64,000 nucleotides of DNA from AC-37 sp036389835 (GTDB lineage: Bacteria; Actinomycetota; Thermoleophilia; Solirubrobacterales; Thermoleophilaceae): positions 1-64,000 of the forward strand of contig DASVWC010000029.1 of NCBI GenBank assembly GCA_036389835.1, written 5' to 3'. The notes beneath the pieces were generated by a model. The model was given only the letters and a program-made list of their open reading frames with translations. It ran no database searches and was not told the DNA's origin. The stretch's first letter is position 1. Each line of letters starts with the position of its first letter. Below, piece after piece: positions 9,340 to 17,143 of this stretch. Both the position numbers and the translations under genes were made by a program.

Positions 9340-10310
9340 GCGCGGCGCCCGCCGCGACGGCGGACGTGACGTTCTTCGCCGGCGACTGGGGGGACGCCCG
9401 GATCGACCGGGCGCGCGCCAAGCAGCTGCTGTGCTGCGACGAGGAGGAGCTCGACCGCCACCTCGCCGGCGGGCTGCCGCAGTGGACGGAGGACGCCGAG
9501 GCGGTCCTGGGCTACTCGGACGTGATGAACGCGGGGCTCTACCGCGGGAGCGCGCTGTCGATCCCGCGGCTCGCCGAGCGCTACCTCGTGCGCTTCGCCG
9601 ACCAGCCCGTCGAGGCGTGGGCCCAGGAGGAGCGCTGGGCCCTCACGCTCACCGAGGTCTGCCCCGAGGGCTGTTCCTGGGAGGCCGCTCCCAGCCCGCC
9701 GGAGGCCGCCACGGGGAGCTGGCGCCGCGACGAGGCGGCCCCCAGCCCCGGCTGGACGCTGGAGACCACCGTGCGCGGGACGATCGCCGAGGTCGCGGAT
9801 CCGCGGCTGCGCGACCTGTACGGCAGGACGCTCGAGCAGCTGCGCGACGGCAGCCTGCGCTACCAGTACCTCCCGCCGCGGCTGCGCACCGCGCCGGACG
9901 CCGCCCGGGAGCTCGGTCTGTGCGACTGCACGACCACCGCGCGCAGCCTGGCGCGGGCGTGCGAGCAGGTCGGCATTCCCAGCCGGCTGCGGCTCGGCTA
10001 CCTGCTCGGGATGATGCCGATCGAGCACGCCTGGGTCGAGGCGCTGGACGGGGGCGAGTACAAGCCGCTCGACCCGATCCTCGCCATGCTCGTGATCCGC
10101 TCCGGCGCCGAGGACGCGCGGGACCGGATCGGCGACTTCTGCCTCGGCTCGCTGCCGAGCTGCGTCCTGCGCTGGCCGGTCGACTCCCGCTCGCCGCTGG
10201 TGCCCCCCGGCTGTGCGCACGCGGCGGCGACGCGCTCCGCGACGGCGCGACCTTTGGTCAAGACGGCGGCCCGCGGGGAGGTCGCCGCGTCTCACAAGGA
10301 GTTCGGATGA
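9336..10310 (+). CDS. Transglutaminase-like protein, candidate condensation catalyst
   Basis: A 324-residue protein with a GTG start overlapping the preceding stop (GTGA). The centre has the transglutaminase/papain-like fold signature: a cysteine in LCDCTTTARSL, then GIPSRLRLGY, a histidine in EHAWVEA and an aspartate in PLDP, so the Cys-His-Asp triad is present. In andrimid biosynthesis the homologue AdmF joins two carrier-bound acyl groups through an amide. That precedent, plus the location among free ACP/PCP loading sets, suggests condensation of separately loaded units. The N-terminal 180 residues match nothing I recognise. A hydrolytic role is the alternative. Confidence 0.75.
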   Translation: MSAAPAATADVTFFAGDWGDARIDRARAKQLLCCDEEELDRHLAGGLPQWTEDAEAVLGYSDVMNAGLYRGSALSIPRLAERYLVRFADQPVEAWAQEERWALTLTEVCPEGCSWEAAPSPPEAATGSWRRDEAAPSPGWTLETTVRGTIAEVADPRLRDLYGRTLEQLRDGSLRYQYLPPRLRTAPDAARELGLCDCTTTARSLARACEQVGIPSRLRLGYLLGMMPIEHAWVEALDGGEYKPLDPILAMLVIRSGAEDARDRIGDFCLGSLPSCVLRWPVDSRSPLVPPGCAHAAATRSATARPLVKTAARGEVAASHKEFG

Positions 10311-10684
10311 TCGTCCGGTCACGGCAGGAACTAATCGGATCCGATCGCGAGGTCGATTGGGGCAACGGCACGAGCGTGCGGCTGCTCGTCGAGCGTGACG
10401 GATCCCCTTACACCGTCACTCACACCACGGTCAACGCCGGCTCGGAGAGCCTGCTCTGCTACCAGCGCCACGTCGAGGCCTGCTACTGCATCGAGGGCTC
10501 AGGCGAGATCGTCGCCGAGGACGGCTCGGTGCACCGGCTCGAGCCCGGGGTGATGTACAGCCCGGGCAAGGGCGAGCCGCACCGGCTCCGAGCCGAGACC
10601 CCGCTGCACCTCGTGTGCGTGTTCTCGCCCGCGCTGTGCGGCAGCGAGCGGCACAGGCTGGGCGACACCGCCTCCTCGTACTGA
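10307..10684 (+). CDS. ectC: L-ectoine synthase-like cupin
   Basis: This 125-residue protein matches EctC almost end to end (MIVRSRQEL at the start, HVEACYCIEGSGE in the middle, CVFSPALCG near the end). The three metal ligands known from EctC are all present: Glu in HVEA, Tyr in VMYSPG and His in EPHRLRA. EctC cyclises N-gamma-acetyl-diaminobutyrate to the tetrahydropyrimidine ectoine. No ectA or ectB is nearby, and the gene is coupled (ATGA) inside an NRPS operon. Here it probably forms or opens a cyclic amidine on a pathway intermediate rather than making the osmolyte. The family call is solid; the repurposed role is inference. Confidence 0.85.
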   Translation: MIVRSRQELIGSDREVDWGNGTSVRLLVERDGSPYTVTHTTVNAGSESLLCYQRHVEACYCIEGSGEIVAEDGSVHRLEPGVMYSPGKGEPHRLRAETPLHLVCVFSPALCGSERHRLGDTASSY

Positions 10685-10689
10685 GCGTC

Positions 10690-11844
10690 GTGGCGGCGAC
10701 GTCGAAACCGCGGACGATCACGGCGGGTGCCGTGCGCGCCGGCATCGCGGAGCTGGGCGCCGACGTGGCGGCCGGCACGGGCCGGCGCGACGCGGAGCGC
10801 TCCTTCTCACACGAGCTCTGGAGCCGCTGCGCGGAGATCGGGCTGCTGCGCCTCACCGTGCCGGAGGAGCTCGGCGGTCTCGGGCTCGGCGCCCGCGACG
10901 CCGTCGGGCTCATGGAGGACTTCGGACGCCTGTGTCCCGACGCGGGCCTCGTGTTCGCGGTCAACTCCGTGCTCTGGTCGTGCGTCATGCCGGTCGTCTG
11001 GTTCGGCGACGAGCAGCAGCAGGCCGAGCTGCTGCCGGGGCTCTGCGACGGCGCGCTGATCGCCGCGAACGCGATGACGGAGCCGCTGACCGGCTCCGAC
11101 GCCTTCGCGGTGGGCACGCTCGCGCGCGCGGTCGCCGACGGCTACGCGCTGACGGGCGAGAAGACGCTGATCAGCAACGCCCCGGTCGCGGATCTGTTCC
11201 TCGTCTACGCGCGCACCGACGATCGGCCCGGGCTCTTCGGCATCTCGGTCTTCCTCGTCCCCGCCGACGCGCCCGGCGTCGTCCGCGGGGCGCCGATGCC
11301 GACGATGGGACTGCGCACCGCCCCGATGGGGTCGTTGCGGTTCGAGGACTGCCCCGTCGCGCGCACGCAGGTCCTCGGCGGGCTGGGCGCGGGGGCCGCC
11401 GTCTTCTCGCGCGCGATGACGTGGGAACGCGGCTGCCTGCCGGCGACCGCCGTGGGCGTCATGGAGCGCCAGATCGAGAGGTGCACCCGGCGGGCGTGCG
11501 AGCGGAGGCAGTTCGGCACGCCCATCGGCGCCAACCAGGCGATCTCGCACCGCCTCGCGGACATGCGCGTCGAAGCGGACGCGTCGCGGCTGCTGGTGGA
11601 GCGGTGGGCCGACGCGCAGGACGCCGGGCGCGACGCGACGATGCTGGCGTCGGAGGCGAAGCTCTTCGCCACGGAGAGCCTCATCCGATCCTCGACACGC
11701 GCGCTCGAGATCTTCGGCGGCCACGGCTACATCGAGGGGGATCCCGCCGAGCGCGAGATGCGTGACGCACTCGCCGGGCGGATCTACGGGGGCACCTCCG
11801 AGATCCAGCGCAACCTCATCGCGCGGGGCCTGGGGTTGCCGTGA
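10690..11844 (+). CDS. Acyl-CoA dehydrogenase-fold oxidase acting on a carrier-bound aminoacyl group
   Basis: A 384-residue flavoprotein; the GTG at 10690 follows the ectC-like stop by 5 bp. Acyl-CoA dehydrogenase motifs are clear (VPEELGGLGL, MTEPLTGSDA, FGGHGYIEGD, GGTSEIQR). The usual C-terminal catalytic Glu (IYEGT) is Gly here. A Glu sits instead in MTWERGCL, the position used by isovaleryl-CoA and prolyl-PCP dehydrogenases. Its stop overlaps a free A domain, followed by a free PCP. This dehydrogenase/A/PCP set is the arrangement used to turn prolyl-PCP into pyrrolyl-PCP (PltE/PltF/PltL) or dehydroproline. The amino acid here is uncertain (see the next gene). Confidence 0.85.
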   Translation: MAATSKPRTITAGAVRAGIAELGADVAAGTGRRDAERSFSHELWSRCAEIGLLRLTVPEELGGLGLGARDAVGLMEDFGRLCPDAGLVFAVNSVLWSCVMPVVWFGDEQQQAELLPGLCDGALIAANAMTEPLTGSDAFAVGTLARAVADGYALTGEKTLISNAPVADLFLVYARTDDRPGLFGISVFLVPADAPGVVRGAPMPTMGLRTAPMGSLRFEDCPVARTQVLGGLGAGAAVFSRAMTWERGCLPATAVGVMERQIERCTRRACERRQFGTPIGANQAISHRLADMRVEADASRLLVERWADAQDAGRDATMLASEAKLFATESLIRSSTRALEIFGGHGYIEGDPAEREMRDALAGRIYGGTSEIQRNLIARGLGLP

Positions 11845-13349
11845 CCCTTGCTCACGCCCTTCCCGCGCAGGCCGCCGACGCCGCGCCCGCCGCCGTCGCG
11901 TTCGAGGACGGCACGGCGGCGCGCACGTACGGCGAGCTCGCAGACGACGCCGCGCGCCTCGCGACCGCACTGCGCACGTCAGGCGTCGCCGCCGGCGACC
12001 GCATCGGCGTCGCGCTCGACGGCGGCTACGAGGTCCTCGTCGCGCTGTTCGGGATCCTCGCCGCCGGCGCGGTGTACGTCCCGCTCGGCGCGAACACGGT
12101 GCCGGAGCGCCTTGCGGCGATCGCCGAAGACGCCGAGCTCGCCGCGCTCGTGGACGGCCGCGGGCCGGCCGCTTCCGCGCCCGTCGTGCGCCACGGCGCC
12201 CGCGGGAGCGGCCTCCTCGACCCCGGCGCGGCGCGCGCGATGCCCTGGGACGACGTGGCGGCGTGCGACGCCGGCGGCGCGGGACCCGGGCCGCGGGAGA
12301 CGGACCTCGCGTACATCCTCTACACGTCCGGCTCGACTGGGCGTCCGAAGGGGGTGGCGCACGACCACGCGTCGCTCGCCGCGTTCGTCGCCTGGGCGGC
12401 GGCGGCCGTCGTGACCAGTGCGTCCGACCGCGTCGCCGCGGCGACCGCCGTCACGTTCGACATCTCGCTGCTGGAGCTGGTCGTGCCCGCTGCGCACGGC
12501 GCCACCACGATCGGCATCCCGCGCGGCGTCGCGATCTTCCCCGGCGCGTTCACGAAGGCGATCGCCGCGGCCGCGCCCACGGTCCTGCAGCTCGTCCCCT
12601 CCCTGTGGCGCGGCGTCGTGGAGGACCCGGAGGCGCTCCGAACGGTCCGCGTCGCGATCGTCACCGGCGAGCGGATGGCGCCGCGCGACTGGCGTGCGCT
12701 GCGCGCGGCGCTCCCGGAGGCGAGGATCCTCAACGTCTACGGCTCCACGGAGGTCAACGACTGCGCGTGCTTCGAGCTGCCGGAGTCATGGCCGGAGGAC
12801 GCGGGCGAGGTGCCGATCGGGACGGCGCTGCCCGGGGTCACGCTCGAGCTCGACGCACGCGGTGGCGGGGCCGGCGACACCGGCGAGCTCCTCGTCGCGA
12901 GTCCGATGCTGATGCGCGGCTACTGGAACCTGCCCGAGGAGACCTCGCGCCGGGTCGTGACGCTTCCCGGCGCGCGGCGCGCCTACCGCACCGGGGACCT
13001 CGTGCGCCGTGCCCCCGACGGGACGCTGCGCGTGGAAGGGCGGCTCGACCGGTCGATCAAGCTCGGCGGCGAATGGGTGGACCTCGACGAGGTCGAGGCC
13101 GTCGCCGCGCGGCACCCGGCCGTCGTGGAGGCCGTGGCAGTCGTCAGCGAAGCCGCCGAGCGCGCCGCCGTCCGGCTGGTGGCGGTCGCGTCCGGCGAGC
13201 TCGACGGGACCGCGCTACAGCGCTGGTGCGGCACCCGGCTGCCGCGGCCCGCACGACCGCAGGTGGTGGAGCTCGTCGAGGCACTGCCACGGAACGCCCA
13301 CGGCAAGCCGGACCGGGCGCGACTTCTCGCCGCCGGCCGGTCAGACTGA
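11841..13349 (+). CDS. Stand-alone adenylation domain, partner of the adjacent PCP
   Basis: A 502-residue A domain with a GTG start overlapping the dehydrogenase stop. Core motifs: LYTSGSTGRPKG, YGSTEVND, YRTGDLV and NAHGKPDR with the A10 lysine. Reading the pocket by hand from FDISLLEL, LQLVPS, IVTGER and VYGSTEVNDC gives D-I-L-Q-I-T-V-D-C-K. The gene arrangement would suggest proline, but this is not a standard proline code. The first four positions resemble glycine codes (DILQ). I therefore leave the substrate open. It should charge the TTG-started PCP immediately downstream. Confidence 0.88.
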   Translation: MTLAHALPAQAADAAPAAVAFEDGTAARTYGELADDAARLATALRTSGVAAGDRIGVALDGGYEVLVALFGILAAGAVYVPLGANTVPERLAAIAEDAELAALVDGRGPAASAPVVRHGARGSGLLDPGAARAMPWDDVAACDAGGAGPGPRETDLAYILYTSGSTGRPKGVAHDHASLAAFVAWAAAAVVTSASDRVAAATAVTFDISLLELVVPAAHGATTIGIPRGVAIFPGAFTKAIAAAAPTVLQLVPSLWRGVVEDPEALRTVRVAIVTGERMAPRDWRALRAALPEARILNVYGSTEVNDCACFELPESWPEDAGEVPIGTALPGVTLELDARGGGAGDTGELLVASPMLMRGYWNLPEETSRRVVTLPGARRAYRTGDLVRRAPDGTLRVEGRLDRSIKLGGEWVDLDEVEAVAARHPAVVEAVAVVSEAAERAAVRLVAVASGELDGTALQRWCGTRLPRPARPQVVELVEALPRNAHGKPDRARLLAAGRSD

Positions 13350-13363
13350 GAGGAGATGCGAAG

Positions 13364-13648
13364 TTGAGCACGGAGACCACCCAGCAGGAGGCCGAGGTTG
13401 CCGCGAAGGTGATCGGCGAGGTGCGGTCGATCGCCGCGCTCGGGCTCGGCGACGCCGCGCCGGAGATCGGCGTCGACACGCCGCTCATCGAGCTCGGGAT
13501 CATCGACAGCCTCGCCGTGTTCCAGATCGCGGCATTCGTCGAGGCCGAGTACGGCGTCGAGGTCCCGCACACCGCGATGCTGCCCGAGAACTTCGACAGC
13601 GTGCGCGCGCTCAGCAGGATGATCGTCTCGCTCCGGCAGGGCGCATGA
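13364..13648 (+). CDS. Discrete peptidyl carrier protein
   Basis: A 94-residue carrier protein with LGIIDSLAVFQI, the serine being the phosphopantetheine site. There is no in-frame ATG or GTG at the right place. A TTG at 13364 is preceded by AGGAG at 13351-13355 with an 8-bp spacer, so I take TTG as the start. An ATG inside that leader opens only a three-codon frame and is rejected. With the two genes upstream it forms a dehydrogenase/A/PCP loading set. It is the last gene of the first biosynthetic operon. Confidence 0.88.
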   Translation: MSTETTQQEAEVAAKVIGEVRSIAALGLGDAAPEIGVDTPLIELGIIDSLAVFQIAAFVEAEYGVEVPHTAMLPENFDSVRALSRMIVSLRQGA

Positions 13649-13712
13649 CCGGCAGCCCGTCGTACGGGCGCGGACCCGGCGCCGCGCAAGAAGTCCGTAC
13701 CATGGTCGCGCC

Positions 13713-15449
13713 ATGAGCTCCATGAACGGCAAGCCCGTCCCCGCCGACTTCCCACCGCCGGTCGACTCGCCGCGCGAGTTCGTCAAGTCCGCGCTCGATC
13801 CCGAGGACGAGCGGATCGAGATCGGCGTCGTCATCGTCGGCGGCGGCACCGCCGGTCTCGCGTGTGCGAACAGGCTGCTTCAGCGTCTCGCCGACGACCC
13901 GCAGCTCATGGAGAGCCTCGGCGAGGTTCCGGTGGCCGTCGTCGAGAAGGCCAAGGCCTGCGGCGGCCACAGCCTGTCCGGCGCACTGATGCGGCCGGAG
14001 CCGCTGAAGGAGCTGTTCCCCGACCTCGAGCGCGAGGAGTGGCGCAAGGAGGGATTCGCGTTCGGCGAGGTCGAGAAGGAGGCGATCTACGTCCTGCCGA
14101 GCGGCCGGACGAAGATCCGGATCCCGGTCCCGCCGCCGCAGCGCAACCACGGCAACGAGGTCGTGTCGGTGGCCGCGCTGTGCCGCTACATGCAGAAGCA
14201 GGCGGAGGAGGCGGGCGCCTACGTCCTCACGGAGACCTCGGCGCAGCAGCTGATCGTCGAGGACGGGGCGGTCAAGGGCGTCCGCTCGGGCGACAAGGGC
14301 CGCGGGAAGGACGGCGAGCCGCTCGGCAACTTCGAGCCCGGCACCGACATAGCCGCGCGCGCGACCGTGCTTGCGGAGGGGTGCTGGGGTCACCTCACCG
14401 GGGCCGCGATCCGCCAGTTCGACCTCGGCGAGGGGCGCGAGCCGATGGTGTGGGAGCTGGGTGTGAAGGAGGTCTGGAAGGTCCAGAAGCCACTCGAGCG
14501 GGTGATACACACGCTCGCCGGCTGGCCGCTCAAGATCCCGGCCAGGTACCACCAGATCGGCGGCTCGTGGATATACCCGATGAAGGACGAGAAGACCGGC
14601 GACGACCTGGTCTCGATCGGGTTCATCGTCGACCTCGACTACGCCGACGCGACGACCTCGCCGCACGACATCCTCCAGCTGTTCAAGACACACCCGCTGG
14701 TCCGCAAGGTCCTCGAGGGCGGTGAGCGGGTCTCCTGGGGCGCGAAGGCGATCCCAGCCGGCGGCTACTGGGCGATGCCGAAGCTGTCGATGCCGGGCGC
14801 GGTGATCGTCGGCGACGCCGCCGGCATGGTCAACCTCGCCGCGCTGAAGGGCGTCCACTACGCGATCAAGGCAGGCATCATCGCCGCCGACTCGATCTAC
14901 GACGCGCTGAAGAACGGCAGCGACGACCTCGAGGCGTACGAGCAGGCCGTCGAGGACTCGATCATCGGCAAGGACCTATACGAGCAGCGCAACACGCGCC
15001 AGCCGTTCCAGATGGGGCTTCTGCTCGGCGGCCCGCTCGTGAACCTGATGATCGCCACCAAGGGTCGGTTCCCGGGCGGCCGCTGGCACCTGCACCGCAA
15101 CGACGTGCAGCCGATGTTCATCGGCAACTCGAAGGACCGCTACCCGAAGCCGGACGGCAAGTACACCTTCGACAAGCTCTCGAGCGTCTTCATCAGCGGC
15201 AACGCCACGCGCGACGACGCGCCGAACCACATCCGGGTCCAGAGGAAGGTGCCGCGCGAGATCGCCGAGACCTGGCAGTGGATGTGCCCCGCGGGCGTCT
15301 ACGAGATCCCCGAGGACGCGCCCGAGAAGGGCGACGTCGACGTGATCGTGAACTACACGAACTGCGTGCAGTGCGGCGCGATCACGGCCAAGGGCGGCCG
15401 GCTGACGTCGCCCGAGGGCGGCGACGGGCCGCTCTACCGCAACACCTAG
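13713..15449 (+). CDS. Electron-transfer flavoprotein:quinone oxidoreductase family protein
   Basis: A 578-residue FAD protein with the Rossmann motif VVIVGGGTAGLA and the ETF-QO quinone/FAD regions (GDAAGMVNLAALKGVH). The C-terminal iron-sulfur segment carries MCPAGVYE and NCVQCGAI. ETF-QO oxidises ETF and reduces membrane quinone, so it could re-oxidise flavoproteins such as the acyl-CoA-dehydrogenase-fold enzymes nearby. The fourth classical cluster cysteine (CxxCxxC in mitochondrial enzymes) is isoleucine here. No etfAB genes are in the window. Whether it belongs to the cluster or is housekeeping cannot be settled from position alone; it lies 64 bp after the PCP. Confidence 0.88.
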   Translation: MSSMNGKPVPADFPPPVDSPREFVKSALDPEDERIEIGVVIVGGGTAGLACANRLLQRLADDPQLMESLGEVPVAVVEKAKACGGHSLSGALMRPEPLKELFPDLEREEWRKEGFAFGEVEKEAIYVLPSGRTKIRIPVPPPQRNHGNEVVSVAALCRYMQKQAEEAGAYVLTETSAQQLIVEDGAVKGVRSGDKGRGKDGEPLGNFEPGTDIAARATVLAEGCWGHLTGAAIRQFDLGEGREPMVWELGVKEVWKVQKPLERVIHTLAGWPLKIPARYHQIGGSWIYPMKDEKTGDDLVSIGFIVDLDYADATTSPHDILQLFKTHPLVRKVLEGGERVSWGAKAIPAGGYWAMPKLSMPGAVIVGDAAGMVNLAALKGVHYAIKAGIIAADSIYDALKNGSDDLEAYEQAVEDSIIGKDLYEQRNTRQPFQMGLLLGGPLVNLMIATKGRFPGGRWHLHRNDVQPMFIGNSKDRYPKPDGKYTFDKLSSVFISGNATRDDAPNHIRVQRKVPREIAETWQWMCPAGVYEIPEDAPEKGDVDVIVNYTNCVQCGAITAKGGRLTSPEGGDGPLYRNT

Positions 15450-15461
15450 CGCTCGCCGCCG

Positions 15462-16910
15462 CTACGCCGCGAGGTCGTACGCCTCGGGGTCGAAGCGGCG
15501 GGTGAACCGGTCGAAGACGAACGAGTAGCTCGGCCACAGGACGCTGCTGTGACCCCTCTCGTCGAGGTACCAGCTCCGGCAGCCGCCGGCGGTCCAGACC
15601 GTGCCCTCCAGGCGGCGGTCGACCCATTCGTTCCAGCGGCGCTGGGCCGCCGGCCGTACCTCCACCGCCCGCGCGCGGCGCTCGCCGGCCACGCGCAGGC
15701 CGTCGAGCACGTAGTTCAGCTGGGACTCCATCATCGGGACCATCGACCCGTGCGCCAGCGTCGTGTTCGGACCGGTCATGAAGAACAGGTTCGGGAAGCC
15801 CGCGATCGTCGTGCCCTTGTACGCGCGCGCCTTCGGGAACCAGTGCTCGCGAAGCGTGCGCCCGTCGCGCCCGCGGATGCGCGCCGCGATCGGCGGGTCG
15901 GTGGAGCAGAAGCCGGTGCCGAAGATGATCGTGTCGACCTCGCGCTCCTCGCCGTCGCGGGTCACGACGCCGGTCTTCGTGACGCGCTCGATCCCGTCGG
16001 TGACCACCTCCACGTTCGGCTTCCCTAGTGCGGGGAACCAGTTGTTCGACAGCAGCGTGCGCTTGCAGCCGAGCGTGTACTCGGGCCGCAGCTTCGCGCG
16101 CAGAGCCGGGTCGCGCACCTGGCGCTCGAGGTGCCAGCGGCCGATCGGCTCCATGAACAGCTTCATCAGCCTGGGGTGGCGGAAGCCGATCACGCGGGAC
16201 TCGACCAGCCAGTAGAGCGCGTCGCGCACGAGCGCGTTCGCGGCCGGGGCGCGCTCGAGCAGCGCTTTCTGGATCCCGCTCACCCCGTGGTCGAGCCGTG
16301 GCAGGACCCACTGCGCCGTGCGCTGGAAGACGTGGAGCCGCTCGACGCGGGGCTGTATCTCGGGCACGAACTGGATCGCCGACGCGCCGGTGCCGATCAC
16401 GGCGACCCGCTCGCCGGTCAGGTCGTGCTCGTGGTCCCAGCGCGCCGAGTGGAAGCGGCGCCCCTCGAAGTCGCCGAGGCCCGGGATGTCGGGCTCCCTC
16501 GGCTCGCTGAGCGTGCCCGACGCGCTGATGACGAAGCGGGCGTCGACGTCCCCGCCGGCCGTGGAGAGCCGCCAGCGGTCCGCGCCCTCGTCCCAGTCCG
16601 CGCCGGTGACCTCGTGCTCGAACCGGATGTGCCGCAGCACCCCGTGCTTCTCGGCGACGCGGCGGAGGTACTCCTGTATCTCGCCCCCGGGGGCGAAGCC
16701 GCGCGTCCAGCGGGGGTTCAGCTCGAACGAGTAGGCGTAGATGTGCGCGGGGATGTCGCAGCTGATCCCCGGATAGCTGTTGTCGCGCCAAGTCCCGCCG
16801 ACGTTGGCAGCGCGCTCCAGCACCACGAAGTCGTCGATGCCCGCTTCCTTGAGCCGGATGGCGGCGCCCAGGCCTGCGAAGCCCGTTCCGATGATCGCGA
16901 TCCGCGCCAA
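15462..16910 (-). CDS. Flavin-containing / Baeyer-Villiger-type monooxygenase
   Basis: A 482-residue protein with two Rossmann motifs (IIGTGFAGLGAA near residue 6, VIGTGASAIQ near 170). The BVMO fingerprint FxGxxxHxxxW appears as FEGRRFHSARWD. Such enzymes use NADPH and O2 to insert oxygen next to a carbonyl or to oxygenate a heteroatom. It converges tail-to-tail with the ETF-QO gene (12-bp gap). The start is a TTG at 16910 because no ATG or GTG lies in frame nearby, so the true start could be slightly different. Pathway membership is plausible but unproven. Confidence 0.87.
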   Translation of the reverse strand: MARIAIIGTGFAGLGAAIRLKEAGIDDFVVLERAANVGGTWRDNSYPGISCDIPAHIYAYSFELNPRWTRGFAPGGEIQEYLRRVAEKHGVLRHIRFEHEVTGADWDEGADRWRLSTAGGDVDARFVISASGTLSEPREPDIPGLGDFEGRRFHSARWDHEHDLTGERVAVIGTGASAIQFVPEIQPRVERLHVFQRTAQWVLPRLDHGVSGIQKALLERAPAANALVRDALYWLVESRVIGFRHPRLMKLFMEPIGRWHLERQVRDPALRAKLRPEYTLGCKRTLLSNNWFPALGKPNVEVVTDGIERVTKTGVVTRDGEEREVDTIIFGTGFCSTDPPIAARIRGRDGRTLREHWFPKARAYKGTTIAGFPNLFFMTGPNTTLAHGSMVPMMESQLNYVLDGLRVAGERRARAVEVRPAAQRRWNEWVDRRLEGTVWTAGGCRSWYLDERGHSSVLWPSYSFVFDRFTRRFDPEAYDLAA

Positions 16911-17143
16911 GCACGCGCAGGGTGACGTGCGCGGTCACGAGCGAGCCCTTCTGCGGCCGCGATTCGCACGGTTAGGGGAGGACTTTCCCCCATTGGTGAG
17001 CCTGGCGCGTCACCCTCAAATCGACCCCCTGGATGGGCGTAAACGGACCTCGACGCTGGAGTTTCGACCTGGGGCTATGAGACAATTCCACTATCGCTCT
17101 GGGAGATTCTCCGAGCGGCGGGTGGGGCGGGGGTAGGCCTTCG

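Noticed and set aside
11841..13349. Assignment of the A domain as proline-specific
   Set aside because: The neighbouring dehydrogenase and PCP suggest proline, but the hand-read pocket DILQITVDCK does not match known proline codes, so the substrate is left open.
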